A stretch of 23,564 bases of DNA. Origin: Actinomycetota bacterium (GTDB lineage: Bacteria; Actinomycetota; Acidimicrobiia; IMCC26256; PALSA-610). Positions 14,343-21,972 of the stretch are shown here, one piece after another; position 1 is the stretch's first letter; every line of letters starts with the position of its first letter. The notes beneath the pieces were generated by a model. It made no database searches. It saw only the letters and a program-made list of their open reading frames with translations, and had not been told where the DNA came from. The stretch covers positions 1 through 23,564 of the forward strand of contig SXJQ01000050.1 of NCBI GenBank assembly GCA_005779345.1. The letters run 5' to 3'. The translations under genes were made by a program, and so were the position numbers.

Positions 14343-14894
14343 TCAGGCGCCGAAGTCGGCCAGATCGATGTCGCACTCGCCGAAGATCGAGAAGATGTCG
14401 CCGAGGGCTGCGTCGACGTCGGGGTTGTCCTCACCGGTGATCAACGAGTCGACGAACGCCTTCTTGAAGGTCTCGTTCTTCGCGAACTGGTCGCCGATGC
14501 ACTCGATCTGGTCGTCGGACAGGTCCGGGCCGTCTTCGCCCATCTGCGACGCGAGCACCTCGCCGAAGCTGAAGCACTCGCCGCCGAAGATCACATCGAC
14601 GAGGTCGTTCGCCTGCTCCTCGGAGATGTCCGCGGTGACCTTCTCGAACTGCGAATCGTCTTCGTCGTTCGCGATTTCCTCCGGTGTGACGCCGGCTTCT
14701 TCGATGGTGTCGACACCGATGGCATCGACCATCCCGGTGGCGATGCAGTTCGCCTGCTCCGCGTCGAACGGCGCGTCGTCGGCTTGCATCGTCGCAGCGA
14801 TCGCGTCGATGTAGGCGTCCTTGTTGGAGTCGCCGCCGCCACCACAAGCGGCGAGCAGACCGGTGAGCGAGATGATGGCGAGCGATCGACGCAC
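14343..14894 (-). CDS. Acidic Cys-containing lipoprotein of unknown function
   Basis: A 183-residue secreted lipoprotein. It has a basic start (MRRS), a hydrophobic stretch and a lipobox GLLAAC, followed by a GGGGDS linker. The mature part is strongly acidic and contains four further cysteines. Two segments look like copies of one module: AEQANCIATGMVDAIG and DDQIECIGDQFAKNE, each followed by a helix-rich stretch. Similar small extracytoplasmic proteins are frequent in actinobacteria, but I know no function. The GTG at 14894 is chosen because GGAGGA lies five bases upstream (14900-14905) and because the signal peptide then has normal length; a longer frame to 14969 adds an unlikely prefix. 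A 14-bp palindrome precedes it. It is codirectional with MaoC (49-base gap). Confidence 0.78.
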   Translation of the reverse strand: MRRSLAIISLTGLLAACGGGGDSNKDAYIDAIAATMQADDAPFDAEQANCIATGMVDAIGVDTIEEAGVTPEEIANDEDDSQFEKVTADISEEQANDLVDVIFGGECFSFGEVLASQMGEDGPDLSDDQIECIGDQFAKNETFKKAFVDSLITGEDNPDVDAALGDIFSIFGECDIDLADFGA

Positions 14895-14899
14895 GGGGG

Positions 14900-14905
14900 T
14901 CCTCC
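14900..14905 (-). promoter_or_regulatory. Shine-Dalgarno GGAGGA of the lipoprotein gene
   Basis: GGAGGA on the minus strand, five bases before the GTG at 14894, decides the start so that a standard lipoprotein signal peptide results. Confidence 0.65.
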
Positions 14906-14918
14906 ACAGACACGGACG

Positions 14919-14932
14919 TTCGGGTACCCGAA
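14919..14932. promoter_or_regulatory. Perfect 14-bp palindrome upstream of the lipoprotein gene
   Basis: TTCGGGTACCCGAA is self-complementary and centred about 31 bases before the GTG at 14894, in the expected promoter or leader region. It could be an operator for a dimeric regulator. No binding family is recognised. Confidence 0.4.
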
Positions 14933-14953
14933 TGCTCGCGCCGCGACAGGCGC

Positions 14954-14982
14954 CGAGCGCGGATCCCACCGAGATCCGCTCG
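14954..14982 (-). terminator. Imperfect hairpin after the acyl-CoA dehydrogenase
   Basis: CGAGCGCGGATC and GATCCGCTCG pair with a two-base bulge and a seven-base loop, 12 bases past the stop of the minus-strand acyl-CoA dehydrogenase. There is no T tract. It is a plausible terminator. Confidence 0.4.
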
Positions 14983-14993
14983 AACCCGCCGTC

Positions 14994-16139
14994 TCAGCGC
15001 CCTTGCGCGCGGGCGATCAGGCCGCGGGCGATGACGATGCGCTGGATCTCGTTGGTGCCCTCGCCGATGATCATGAGCGGCGCGTCGCGGAAGTAGCGCT
15101 CGACGGGCAGGTCGGTCGTGTAGCCGACGCCGCCGTGGATCCGCATCGCCTCCGTCGCGAGCTCGAAGGCCGTCTCGCTCGCGAACAGCTTGGCCATCCC
15201 GGCCTCGACGTCGGCCCGCTCCCCCGCCTGCTTGCGCTCCGCGGCGCTGCGCGTGAGCAGGCGCGCCGCTTCGAGCTTGGTCGCCATGTCGGCGAGCTTC
15301 ATCTGGATCGCCTGGTGCTCGCCGATCGGCTTGCCCATCGTGTGTCGGTCCTGCGCGTATGCGAGTGCCGCGTCGAACGCCGCGCGCGCGACACCGACGG
15401 CCCGCGCCGCGATGTTGATCCGACCGACCTCGAGCGCGGCGAGGATGTAGCCGAGCCCGCGGCCCGGATCGCCGATCAGGTTGGCCGCCGGGACACGATG
15501 GTCCGCGTAGCTCATCTCGACCGTCTCGATCCCCTTGTACCCGAGCTTGCCGACGTTCTTGCTGACCTCGATCCCGCCCGAGGTCGGTCCGGGCTCCTTC
15601 TCGACGATGAGGCACGAGACCCCCTCGTCGGTGCGCACGGCGAGGGCGAGCACGTGGGCCCGCTCGCCGTTCGTGACCCAGGCCTTCGTCCCGTTGACGA
15701 CGTACTCGTCGCCGTCGCGCACGGCCCGGCACGCGATGTTGCGCGTGTCGCTCCCGGCGTCGGGTTCCGAGAGCGAGAGGCCGCCCCGCCATTCACCCGT
15801 GCACATCCGTGGGAGCAGGCGCTGCTTCTGCTCCTCGGTCCCGTGCTCCTTGATGATGAGCGCCGCGATCGTGTGCGTGTTGATGACGCCCGACAACGAC
15901 ATCCAGCCGTACGAGAGTTCCTCGATGACTCCGATGTAGGTGAGCAGGTCGAGACCGAGCCCGCCGTACTCCTCGGGGATCGTGATGCCGAACAGGCCGA
16001 GGTCGCGCATCTGCGCCACGATCGCCGCGGGGTACTCGTCGGCACGCTCGAGCGCGGACGCGACCGGGATCACCTCGCGCGCCACGAACCGGCGCACGGT
16101 GTCGATCATCTCCCGGCGGATCTCGGCATCGACGATCAC
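14994..16139 (-). CDS. Acyl-CoA dehydrogenase
   Basis: A 381-residue FAD-dependent acyl-CoA dehydrogenase of standard length. The order is complete: helical N-terminus with FGITIPEEYGGLGLD, the flavin-binding LSLSEPDAGSDTRN and WVTNGERAHVLALAV, the beta-domain, GRINIAARAVGVARAAFDAAL, QDRHTMGKPIGEHQAIQMKL, AMRIHGGVGYTTDLPVERYF, and IGEGTNEIQR carrying the catalytic Glu of short- and medium-chain enzymes. It introduces an alpha-beta double bond into an acyl-CoA and passes electrons to ETF. Chain specificity is not predictable. The GTG at 16139 is chosen as the first start after which family similarity begins; a weak CATCAT box lies six bases before it. It is divergent from the ABC exporter with 58 bases between starts. 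Confidence 0.92.
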   Translation of the reverse strand: MIVDAEIRREMIDTVRRFVAREVIPVASALERADEYPAAIVAQMRDLGLFGITIPEEYGGLGLDLLTYIGVIEELSYGWMSLSGVINTHTIAALIIKEHGTEEQKQRLLPRMCTGEWRGGLSLSEPDAGSDTRNIACRAVRDGDEYVVNGTKAWVTNGERAHVLALAVRTDEGVSCLIVEKEPGPTSGGIEVSKNVGKLGYKGIETVEMSYADHRVPAANLIGDPGRGLGYILAALEVGRINIAARAVGVARAAFDAALAYAQDRHTMGKPIGEHQAIQMKLADMATKLEAARLLTRSAAERKQAGERADVEAGMAKLFASETAFELATEAMRIHGGVGYTTDLPVERYFRDAPLMIIGEGTNEIQRIVIARGLIARAQGR

Positions 16140-16184
16140 CCGTCGATGATGACACGCCCGTGAGAGGCGCGCCGGATCACCCGG

Positions 16185-16190
16185 TACCGT
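16185..16190 (+). promoter_or_regulatory. -10-like box TACCGT for the single ABC exporter
   Basis: TACCGT seven bases before the GTG at 16198. This favours that GTG over the GTG at 16189, which would overlap the box. Confidence 0.45.
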
Positions 16191-16197
16191 GCCCCCC

Positions 16198-18063
16198 GTG
16201 CAGATGCACCAGACGATCATGGGATTCCGCCGCGACAGCGACGGCTTGCGGGGCCGACGGATCGAGCGGGCCGTGATCCGGCGCGTGCTCGGAGCGGTGC
16301 GGCCGTACCGGCGCCTCGTGATCGGTTTCGTGGTCTGCGTCGTCGCCGGCGCCGCCGCCGGAGCGGTCCCGCCGCTGCTGTTCCGGTCGCTCCTCGACGA
16401 CGCGATCCCCAACCACGACCGTGGCCTCGTCACCACGCTCGCGATCCTCGCGGTCGGGCTGGCGTTCGCCGGGGCGCTCCTGTCGCTCGTACAGCGGTGG
16501 CTGTCGGCCCGCATCGGCGAGGGGTTGATCTACGACCTGCGCGTCTCCCTGTTCGATCACGTGCAACGCCTCCCCATCGCCTTCTTCACGCGCACGCAGA
16601 CCGGCGCGCTCCAGAGCCGGCTCAACAACGACGTGATCGGCGCGCAGCAGGCCGTCACCAACACGCTCGGGACCGTCGTCGCGAACGGCATCTCGCTCGT
16701 CGTGACCTTGTCGATCATGCTGGCGCTCGAGTGGCGACTCACCGTGTTGACCTTGCTCGTCCTCCCGGCGTTCATCTGGCCCGCGCGTCGCATCGGGACA
16801 CCGCTGCAGAAGATCTTCCGCGAGTCGATGCAACTCAACGCGGAGATGAACACGACCATCGCCGAACGCTTCAACGTCTCGGGCGCGATCCTCGTCAAGC
16901 TGTTCGGCCGTCACGATCGCGAACGCGAGGAGTTCTCGGCGCGTGCCGCGCGCGTGCGCGACAACGGCGTGCGGTCCGCGATGTACGGCCGGATCCTGTT
17001 CGTGGTGCTCGGCCTCGTCGCTGCCGTCGGCACCGCGGTCGTGTACTGGGTCGGTGGCTCGCTCGCGATCAGCGGCAGCCTCGAGCCAGGAACCGTCGCC
17101 GCGTTCGTGCTCTACGTCGGCCAGATCTACCAACCGCTCGCGCAGCTCACGAACACCCGCGTCGACGTGCTCACCGCGCTCGTCTCCTTCGAACGAGTCT
17201 TCGAAGTCCTCGACTTCGAGCCGGCGATCGCCGATCGACCCGGCGCCTACGACCTCGTCGACGCGCGCGGCGCCGTGCGATTCGACCACGTGTCGTTCCG
17301 CCACCCGGCGGCGGTCGAGGTCTCGATCCCCTCCCTCGAAGGTCCGTCGGTCGGGATCGGCACCGAGGCGAGCGATTGGATCCTCGACGACGTGTCGTTC
17401 ACGATCGAGCCCGGCGAGTTCGTCGCGCTCGTCGGCCCGTCGGGTGCCGGCAAGTCGACGATCGCTTCGCTCGTGTCGCGACTCCACGACACGACCGAGG
17501 GGCGTGTGCTGATCGACGATCACGACGTACGCGACCTCACGCAGACGTCGTTGCACGACGCGATCGGTGTCGTCGCGCAGGACCCGCACCTCTTCCACGA
17601 GTCGATCGGGGCGAACCTGCGTTACGCCCGACCGACCGCGACCGACGACGAGCTGTGGGCGGCACTGCGCGCCGCGCAGGTCGACGAACTCGTCGCGTCG
17701 TTGCCCGAGGGACTCGCGACCGTGGTCGGCGAACGCGGGTACCGCATGTCGGGCGGCGAGAAGCAACGCCTCGCGATCGCGCGCATGTTGCTCAAAGATC
17801 CGGCGATCGTCATCCTCGACGAAGCGACCTCGCACCTCGATGCCGAGTCCGAGTCGGCGATCCAGGCTGCGTTCGCGGTGGCCCTCGAAGGTCGCAGCGC
17901 GCTCGTGATCGCCCACCGCCTCTCGACCGTGGTGCACGCCGACCGCATCCTCGTGGTCGACGGCGGGCGCATCGTGGAACAGGGCACGCACACCGACCTC
18001 GTCGAGCGCAACGGCCTGTATGCCGAGCTCACCCGAACCCAGCTGGGACACGCCGTCACGTAG
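16198..18063 (+). CDS. ABC exporter half-transporter (fused permease-ATPase, canonical site)
   Basis: A 621-residue exporter with about six transmembrane helices in the first 320 residues and a complete ATPase domain: Walker A GPSGAGKS (413-420), Q-loop in VVAQDPHLF, signature MSGGEK (517-522), Walker B ILDE with Glu542, and His573. All catalytic positions are consensus, so unlike the pair at 4794-8404 it can work as a homodimer. The intracellular-loop motif FFTRTQTGALQSRLNNDVIG is typical of lipid/multidrug (MsbA/LmrA-like) exporters; the substrate is unknown. An insertion of about 18 residues sits before the ATPase domain (VEVSIPSLEGPSVGIG). It ends with TAG, and these three bases are also the beginning of the putative -10 box of the next gene, 13 bases upstream of its ATG. 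Confidence 0.9.
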   Translation: MQMHQTIMGFRRDSDGLRGRRIERAVIRRVLGAVRPYRRLVIGFVVCVVAGAAAGAVPPLLFRSLLDDAIPNHDRGLVTTLAILAVGLAFAGALLSLVQRWLSARIGEGLIYDLRVSLFDHVQRLPIAFFTRTQTGALQSRLNNDVIGAQQAVTNTLGTVVANGISLVVTLSIMLALEWRLTVLTLLVLPAFIWPARRIGTPLQKIFRESMQLNAEMNTTIAERFNVSGAILVKLFGRHDREREEFSARAARVRDNGVRSAMYGRILFVVLGLVAAVGTAVVYWVGGSLAISGSLEPGTVAAFVLYVGQIYQPLAQLTNTRVDVLTALVSFERVFEVLDFEPAIADRPGAYDLVDARGAVRFDHVSFRHPAAVEVSIPSLEGPSVGIGTEASDWILDDVSFTIEPGEFVALVGPSGAGKSTIASLVSRLHDTTEGRVLIDDHDVRDLTQTSLHDAIGVVAQDPHLFHESIGANLRYARPTATDDELWAALRAAQVDELVASLPEGLATVVGERGYRMSGGEKQRLAIARMLLKDPAIVILDEATSHLDAESESAIQAAFAVALEGRSALVIAHRLSTVVHADRILVVDGGRIVEQGTHTDLVERNGLYAELTRTQLGHAVT

Positions 18064-18066
18064 CCT
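18061..18066 (+). promoter_or_regulatory. -10-like box TAGCCT for the SGNH hydrolase
   Basis: TAGCCT ten bases before the ATG at 18077, beginning with the TAG stop codon of the ABC exporter. It would give a leader of only a few bases. Confidence 0.35.
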
Positions 18067-18076
18067 TGCTGGTTCC

Positions 18077-19276
18077 ATGTCCGACGAAATGCTCCCCGAC
18101 TCGCGACGCGAACGCCTGGCGCACGGTCGATCGGGCCGGCGTCGCACGACCGTGGTCGCGGTGTGCGCAGTCGCGCTCGCCGGTGGCGCGGGCGCGTTCT
18201 GGGCGATCGGCCACGACTCCGAGGCCGGGGCGGGCCCGACACCGACGACGCTGCGCGCGTCGTCCACCGTCACCTCCCAACCCGCGAAGGATCTCGAGGC
18301 CGCCGTCCGCCAGGTGCAGGAGTTGCCCGCGGGTCGGCCCCTCAACCACGACGACCCGCTCCGCCTCTGGATCGGGGGCGACTCGCTCGCCGGCGGGATG
18401 GGGCCCGCGCTCGGCCAGTACGCCGAGGACTCGGGTGTGGTGCGCGCGGTGGTCGACTTCAAGATCTCGAGCGGGCTCGCGAGCCAGGTTCGCAACTGGC
18501 GCGACCGCGCCGCCGAGGCGATGGACGAGTACGACCCCGAAGCGGTCGTGTTCATGATCGGCACGAACGACGCGTCGATCGTCTCGAGCAACGACGCCGC
18601 ATGGGAACCCGATTACCGCGAGAAGGTCCAGGCGATGATGGACCTCCTCGTCGGTGGCGACGCGCACCGCACGGTGTTCTGGGTCGGTGCGCCGCCGATG
18701 CGGACCGAGTGGCGCGATCGCGGCGTGCAGGAGTTGAACCGCGTGATGCAGGAAGAGGCGCTCGCGCGGCCCGACGTCGTCTTCGTCGATGGCTACAAGA
18801 TCTTCGCCGGCGCCGACGGCGAGTACTCCGCCGACATCGAGATCCCGGGTTCGGGGACCGTGCGCGTTCGGGTCGGCGACGGCGTGCACTTCACACCCGC
18901 CGGGGCCGAGTGGATCGGCTTCAACCTCTGGAAGCTCATCGACCAGCGGTGGGAGGTCGGCAACTACGCAGATCCCGACCTGCCGATCGACTTCCGCACC
19001 GAGCCGGGCGGCAACGCCGGGTCGGGGAACGGGAACGGATCGGGCAACGGCAACGGGTCGGGCAACGGCAACGGCGGGTCGACCTCGACCTCCACCGAGA
19101 CCACGGCCACCACCGTTGCCTGCGCGAGCGACGACGGCACCTGCGCCACGACCACGACGATCGGCGGCGAGGCGACCACCACCACGATCGGGGGCGAGCC
19201 GACCACCACGGTGCCGCCGACGACGGTCACGCCGACCACCACGACACCGACCACTGCGCCCACGCCCACGACCTGA
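18077..19276 (+). CDS. Membrane-anchored SGNH/GDSL hydrolase (DUF459-like) with low-complexity tail
   Basis: A 399-residue protein. Residues 1-23 are basic and cytosolic and residues 24-45 form a membrane anchor. After a Thr/Ser-rich linker comes an SGNH hydrolase domain of about 230 residues: LWIGGDSLAGG with nucleophile Ser103, MIGTND with the block-III Asn, and DGVHFT with Asp268 and His271. The order and spacing resemble DUF459 proteins linked to acyl transfer or deacylation of cell-surface polysaccharide. The tail is three GSGNGN units followed by a Thr-rich region with a twice-repeated TTTTIGGE and many TTT/PT runs. This probably spans or sticks to the wall and may be glycosylated. It follows a lipid-type ABC exporter by 13 bases, suggesting a joint envelope role. 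The enzymatic activity is inferred. Confidence 0.85.
   Translation: MSDEMLPDSRRERLAHGRSGRRRTTVVAVCAVALAGGAGAFWAIGHDSEAGAGPTPTTLRASSTVTSQPAKDLEAAVRQVQELPAGRPLNHDDPLRLWIGGDSLAGGMGPALGQYAEDSGVVRAVVDFKISSGLASQVRNWRDRAAEAMDEYDPEAVVFMIGTNDASIVSSNDAAWEPDYREKVQAMMDLLVGGDAHRTVFWVGAPPMRTEWRDRGVQELNRVMQEEALARPDVVFVDGYKIFAGADGEYSADIEIPGSGTVRVRVGDGVHFTPAGAEWIGFNLWKLIDQRWEVGNYADPDLPIDFRTEPGGNAGSGNGNGSGNGNGSGNGNGGSTSTSTETTATTVACASDDGTCATTTTIGGEATTTTIGGEPTTTVPPTTVTPTTTTPTTAPTPTT
19022..19075 (+). repeat. Three 18-bp repeats encoding GSGNGN
   Basis: Three consecutive 18-base units, nearly identical, encode Gly-Ser-Gly-Asn-Gly-Asn in the SGNH hydrolase tail. The multiple of three preserves frame if copies change. 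Confidence 0.85.
19145..19198 (+). repeat. Two 27-bp repeats in the Thr-rich tail
   Basis: Two adjacent 27-base units encode ATTTTIGGE in the C-terminal part of the SGNH hydrolase, differing at a few third positions. Confidence 0.75.
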
Positions 19277-19308
19277 GCCCCGGCTCGGAACCGGTCGAAC
19301 GGCGTCGG

Positions 19309-19314
19309 TAGCCT
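19309..19314 (+). promoter_or_regulatory. -10-like box TAGCCT for the Mcd-type dehydrogenase
   Basis: TAGCCT eight bases before the ATG at 19323, the same arrangement as several other genes here. Confidence 0.45.
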
Positions 19315-19322
19315 CGCCCGCC

Positions 19323-20966
19323 ATGACCGACGATCTCGCAGCCGCTCGTTCCACGGTCGACGCCGCCGCCGGTGTCGTCGACCGCGCCGCCCGACTCCTC
19401 GCCGAACGCAGCGCCGACGGCGCCAAGATCTCCGTCGCCAAACTCGACGAGCACCAGGTGCTCGCCTACGACCTCGCGCACGCCGCCGCGGCGGTCGAGG
19501 CGGGCAAGGTGATGCTCGACTACGCCGAACTCGGCGACGTGGAACGCGGCCTGGCGTTCGGGTTCATCGCCGACACGATCGTCGACCTCGCGACGAAGCT
19601 CGTCGGGCGTTCGTCGGAGTGGGGCAGTGACGGCATGGCCCTCGCGGGCGCCGCCGACTTCGTCGCGCGGTACCGCTCCGCGGAGTTCCTCGCAGGGCTC
19701 GGCGAACAGTGCGCCAAGCACGGCACCGGCCCGAACCACCTCGACGACGACTTCGAACTCGTCGGCGACACGTTTCGCCGGTTCGCCGAAGAGGTCGTCC
19801 GCCCGCACGCCGAGCACGTCCACCGCGACAACGGCGACGTCCCCGAAGACATCATCGCCGGCCTTGCCGAGATCGGCGGCTTCGGCCTGTCGGTGCCCGA
19901 GGAGTACGGCGGTTTCGCGACGGGCGGTGAGAGCGACTACATGGGCATGGTCGTCTCGACCGAGGAGTTGTCGCGCGGTTCGCTCGGCATCGGCGGCTCG
20001 CTCATCACCCGACCGGAGATCCTCACTCGCGCGGTCGTCGCGGGCGGGACCGACGCGCAGAAGGAGCGGTGGCTGCCGCGCATCGCGACCGGTGAGTTGA
20101 TGGCCGGGATCATGGTCACCGAGCCCGACTTCGGTTCCGATGTCGCCGGCGTGAAGGTCGCGGCGACGCCGACCGAGGGTGGCTATCTGATCAACGGTGT
20201 CAAGACGTGGTGCACGTTCGCCGGGCGCGCCACGATCCTGCTCGTGCTCGCCCGCACGAACCCCGACCGTTCGCAGGGTCACCGCGGCCTGTCGGTGTTC
20301 CTCGTCGAGAAGCCCCAGGCCGACGGCCACCACTTCGCGTTCAGCCAGGACGGCGGCGGCACGCTCGAGGGTCGGGCGATCGACACCATCGGGTACCGCG
20401 GCATGCACTCCTTCGAGGTCGCGTTCGACAACTGGTTCGTCCCCGCCGAGAACCTCGTCGGCGAGGCAGGCGGGCTCGGCCGCGGCTTCTACCTCCAGAT
20501 GGCCGGCTTCGAGAACGGGCGCCTGCAGACGGCGGCGCGCGCTGTCGGGTTGATGCAGGCCGCGTTCGAGGCCGGGATCGATTACGCGCAGAACCGCAAC
20601 GTGTTCGGGCAGTCGGTGTTCGACTATCAGCTCTCCAAGGTGAAGGTCGCCCGCATGGCGTTCCTCATCCAGGCCGGCCGCCAGTTCTCCTACGCCGTCG
20701 CCAAGCTGATGGCCGCCGGCGAGGGGACGCTCGAAGCGAGCATGGTCAAGGCGTACGTGTGCCGCGCCGCGGAGTGGGTGACGCGCGAGGCGATGCAACT
20801 CCACGGCGGCATGGGCTACGCCGAGGAGTTCCCCGTGTCGCGCTACTTCGTCGACGCGCGCGTCCTGTCGATCTTCGAGGGCGCCGACGAGACGCTCTGC
20901 CTCCGCGTGATCGCCCGCCGCCTCGCCGAGAACGCCCTCGCCGCCGAGCCCACACCGCAACGTTGA
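19323..20966 (+). CDS. mcd: Long acyl-CoA dehydrogenase, (2S)-methylsuccinyl-CoA dehydrogenase type
   Basis: A 547-residue FAD enzyme made of an acyl-CoA dehydrogenase core (about residues 140-540) behind an extra N-terminal helical region of about 140 residues (KISVAKLDEHQVLAYDLAHA). This architecture and length are those of methylsuccinyl-CoA dehydrogenase of the ethylmalonyl-CoA pathway, which oxidises (2S)-methylsuccinyl-CoA to mesaconyl-CoA. Core motifs: GLSVPEEYGGF, MVTEPDFGSDVAG, VKTWCTFAGRA, NVFGQSVFDYQLSKVKV, MQLHGGMGYAEEFPVSRYF and SIFEGADETLCLR with the catalytic Glu. The assignment is strengthened by the convergent beta-methylmalyl-CoA-lyase-type gene and the MaoC hydratase 5 kb away. 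A general long ACAD remains possible. The stop codon lies inside the left arm of a 21-bp hairpin. Confidence 0.8.
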   Translation: MTDDLAAARSTVDAAAGVVDRAARLLAERSADGAKISVAKLDEHQVLAYDLAHAAAAVEAGKVMLDYAELGDVERGLAFGFIADTIVDLATKLVGRSSEWGSDGMALAGAADFVARYRSAEFLAGLGEQCAKHGTGPNHLDDDFELVGDTFRRFAEEVVRPHAEHVHRDNGDVPEDIIAGLAEIGGFGLSVPEEYGGFATGGESDYMGMVVSTEELSRGSLGIGGSLITRPEILTRAVVAGGTDAQKERWLPRIATGELMAGIMVTEPDFGSDVAGVKVAATPTEGGYLINGVKTWCTFAGRATILLVLARTNPDRSQGHRGLSVFLVEKPQADGHHFAFSQDGGGTLEGRAIDTIGYRGMHSFEVAFDNWFVPAENLVGEAGGLGRGFYLQMAGFENGRLQTAARAVGLMQAAFEAGIDYAQNRNVFGQSVFDYQLSKVKVARMAFLIQAGRQFSYAVAKLMAAGEGTLEASMVKAYVCRAAEWVTREAMQLHGGMGYAEEFPVSRYFVDARVLSIFEGADETLCLRVIARRLAENALAAEPTPQR

Positions 20967-21004
20967 GTGGAACACCCGATTATTCGGGTGTTCCACTCAA
21001 CGTT
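20959..21004. terminator. 21-bp perfect inverted repeat between convergent genes
   Basis: Bases 20959-20979 are exactly complementary to 20984-21004 with a four-base TTAT loop. The hairpin contains the stop codon of the plus-strand dehydrogenase and lies 22 bases past the stop of the minus-strand lyase, so it can act as a bidirectional terminator for both. It is longer and less GC-rich than the other hairpins here and has no clear T tract. Confidence 0.65.
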
Positions 21005-21026
21005 CGCAGGGGCGAAGCGGTCTTCG

Positions 21027-21965
21027 TCAGCTCGCGCTGCGGGTCATCCCCGCACGTTCGCCGCGGGTGACGAACTTGGTGGCCATCTTGCGGCTCGCCT
21101 CGTCGATCATCTCGTCGCCGAACATCACCGCACCGCGGCGCTCGCCTTCGGTCGTGGCCTTCTCGTAGGCCTCGAGGATGTCGAACGCCTTGTCGAACTG
21201 TTCTTGCGTCGGCGTGAACACCTCGTTGATCACGGTGACCTGATCGGGGTGCAACGACCACTTGCCGTCGAAACCGAGGATCCGGGTACGCATCGCGTAA
21301 TCACGCAGCGCGTCGAGCTCGCGGATCTTGAGGAACGGACCGTCGATCACCTGGAGGCCATTGGCACGACCGGCCATGAGGATCTTGCTGAACACGTAGT
21401 GGAAGTGGTCGCCGGGATACTCGGGGATCTGGACGCCACCGGTGAGCACCGGCATCTCGGTGCTCGCGGCGAAGTCGGCCGGTCCGAAGATGATCGTCTC
21501 GAGGCGATCGCTCGCGGCGCAGATCTCCTCGACGTTGATGAGGCCGCGAGCGGTCTCGATCTGCGCCTCGATGCCGACCCGGCGCGAGTGCCCCATGGTC
21601 TTTTCGATCTGGGTGAGCAACAGGTCGAGGGCGACGACCTCTGCGGCCGACTGCACCTTCGGGAGCATGATCTCGTCGAGTCGCTCGCTCGCGTTCTCGA
21701 CGATGTAGGTGACGTCGCGGTAGGTCCACTCGGTGTCCCACGCGTTGACGCGCACGCACAGGACCGTGTCGCCCCAGTCCTGCTCGTTGATCGCCTTGAC
21801 GATCTTTTCGCGCGCCGCTTCCTTCTCCAACGGCGACACGCTGTCTTCGAGGTCGAGGAAGACCATGTCGGCGCCGAGGCCCGGGGCCTTGCCGAGCATC
21901 TTCTCGTTGGAACCCGGTGTGGCGTGGCAGGAGCGGCGGGGCAGGTTCTTCGTGCGTTCTGACAT
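21027..21965 (-). CDS. HpcH/HpaI aldolase/CitE family lyase, beta-methylmalyl-CoA/malyl-CoA lyase type
   Basis: A 312-residue TIM-barrel lyase. Conserved blocks are RRSCHATPGSNEKML at the start, MVFLDLEDSVSPLEKEAAR, RVNAWDTEWTYRD, IMLPKVQSAAEVVALDLLL, the metal-binding GIEAQIETARGL and IFGPADFAAS, GFDGKWSLHPDQV, and a C-terminal GDEMIDEASRKMA tail. This pattern matches, from memory, the lyase beside crotonyl-CoA reductase in Streptomyces. It would cleave beta-methylmalyl-CoA to glyoxylate and propionyl-CoA and/or malyl-CoA to glyoxylate and acetyl-CoA, using Mg2+. It converges with the Mcd-type gene. The ATG at 21965 has a TACCCT box seven bases before it. A role on citramalyl-CoA cannot be excluded. 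Confidence 0.87.
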   Translation of the reverse strand: MSERTKNLPRRSCHATPGSNEKMLGKAPGLGADMVFLDLEDSVSPLEKEAAREKIVKAINEQDWGDTVLCVRVNAWDTEWTYRDVTYIVENASERLDEIMLPKVQSAAEVVALDLLLTQIEKTMGHSRRVGIEAQIETARGLINVEEICAASDRLETIIFGPADFAASTEMPVLTGGVQIPEYPGDHFHYVFSKILMAGRANGLQVIDGPFLKIRELDALRDYAMRTRILGFDGKWSLHPDQVTVINEVFTPTQEQFDKAFDILEAYEKATTEGERRGAVMFGDEMIDEASRKMATKFVTRGERAGMTRSAS

Positions 21966-21972
21966 GGCGGCC

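Noticed and set aside
14994..16139. Fourth ethylmalonyl-CoA pathway enzyme
   Set aside because: This is a standard-length acyl-CoA dehydrogenase without the N-terminal extension of methylsuccinyl-CoA dehydrogenase. Nothing ties it to the pathway except proximity.
16177..18591. Very long open frame (about 800 codons) on the minus strand opposite the ABC exporter and SGNH genes
   Set aside because: The plus strand encodes clear conserved domains. The minus translation is Arg/Asp/Glu-rich low-complexity sequence typical of antisense frames in GC-rich DNA. Similar shadows at 4686-6917, 6683-8761 and 19227-20996 were rejected for the same reason.
19022..19198. CRISPR-like or intergenic repeat array
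   Set aside because: The units are short, adjacent without spacers and in frame within the SGNH hydrolase, encoding a low-complexity tail.
20959..21004. Hairpin as an insertion-sequence end or MITE
   Set aside because: There is no target duplication and no internal sequence beyond a four-base loop. Position between two convergent stop codons fits a terminator better.
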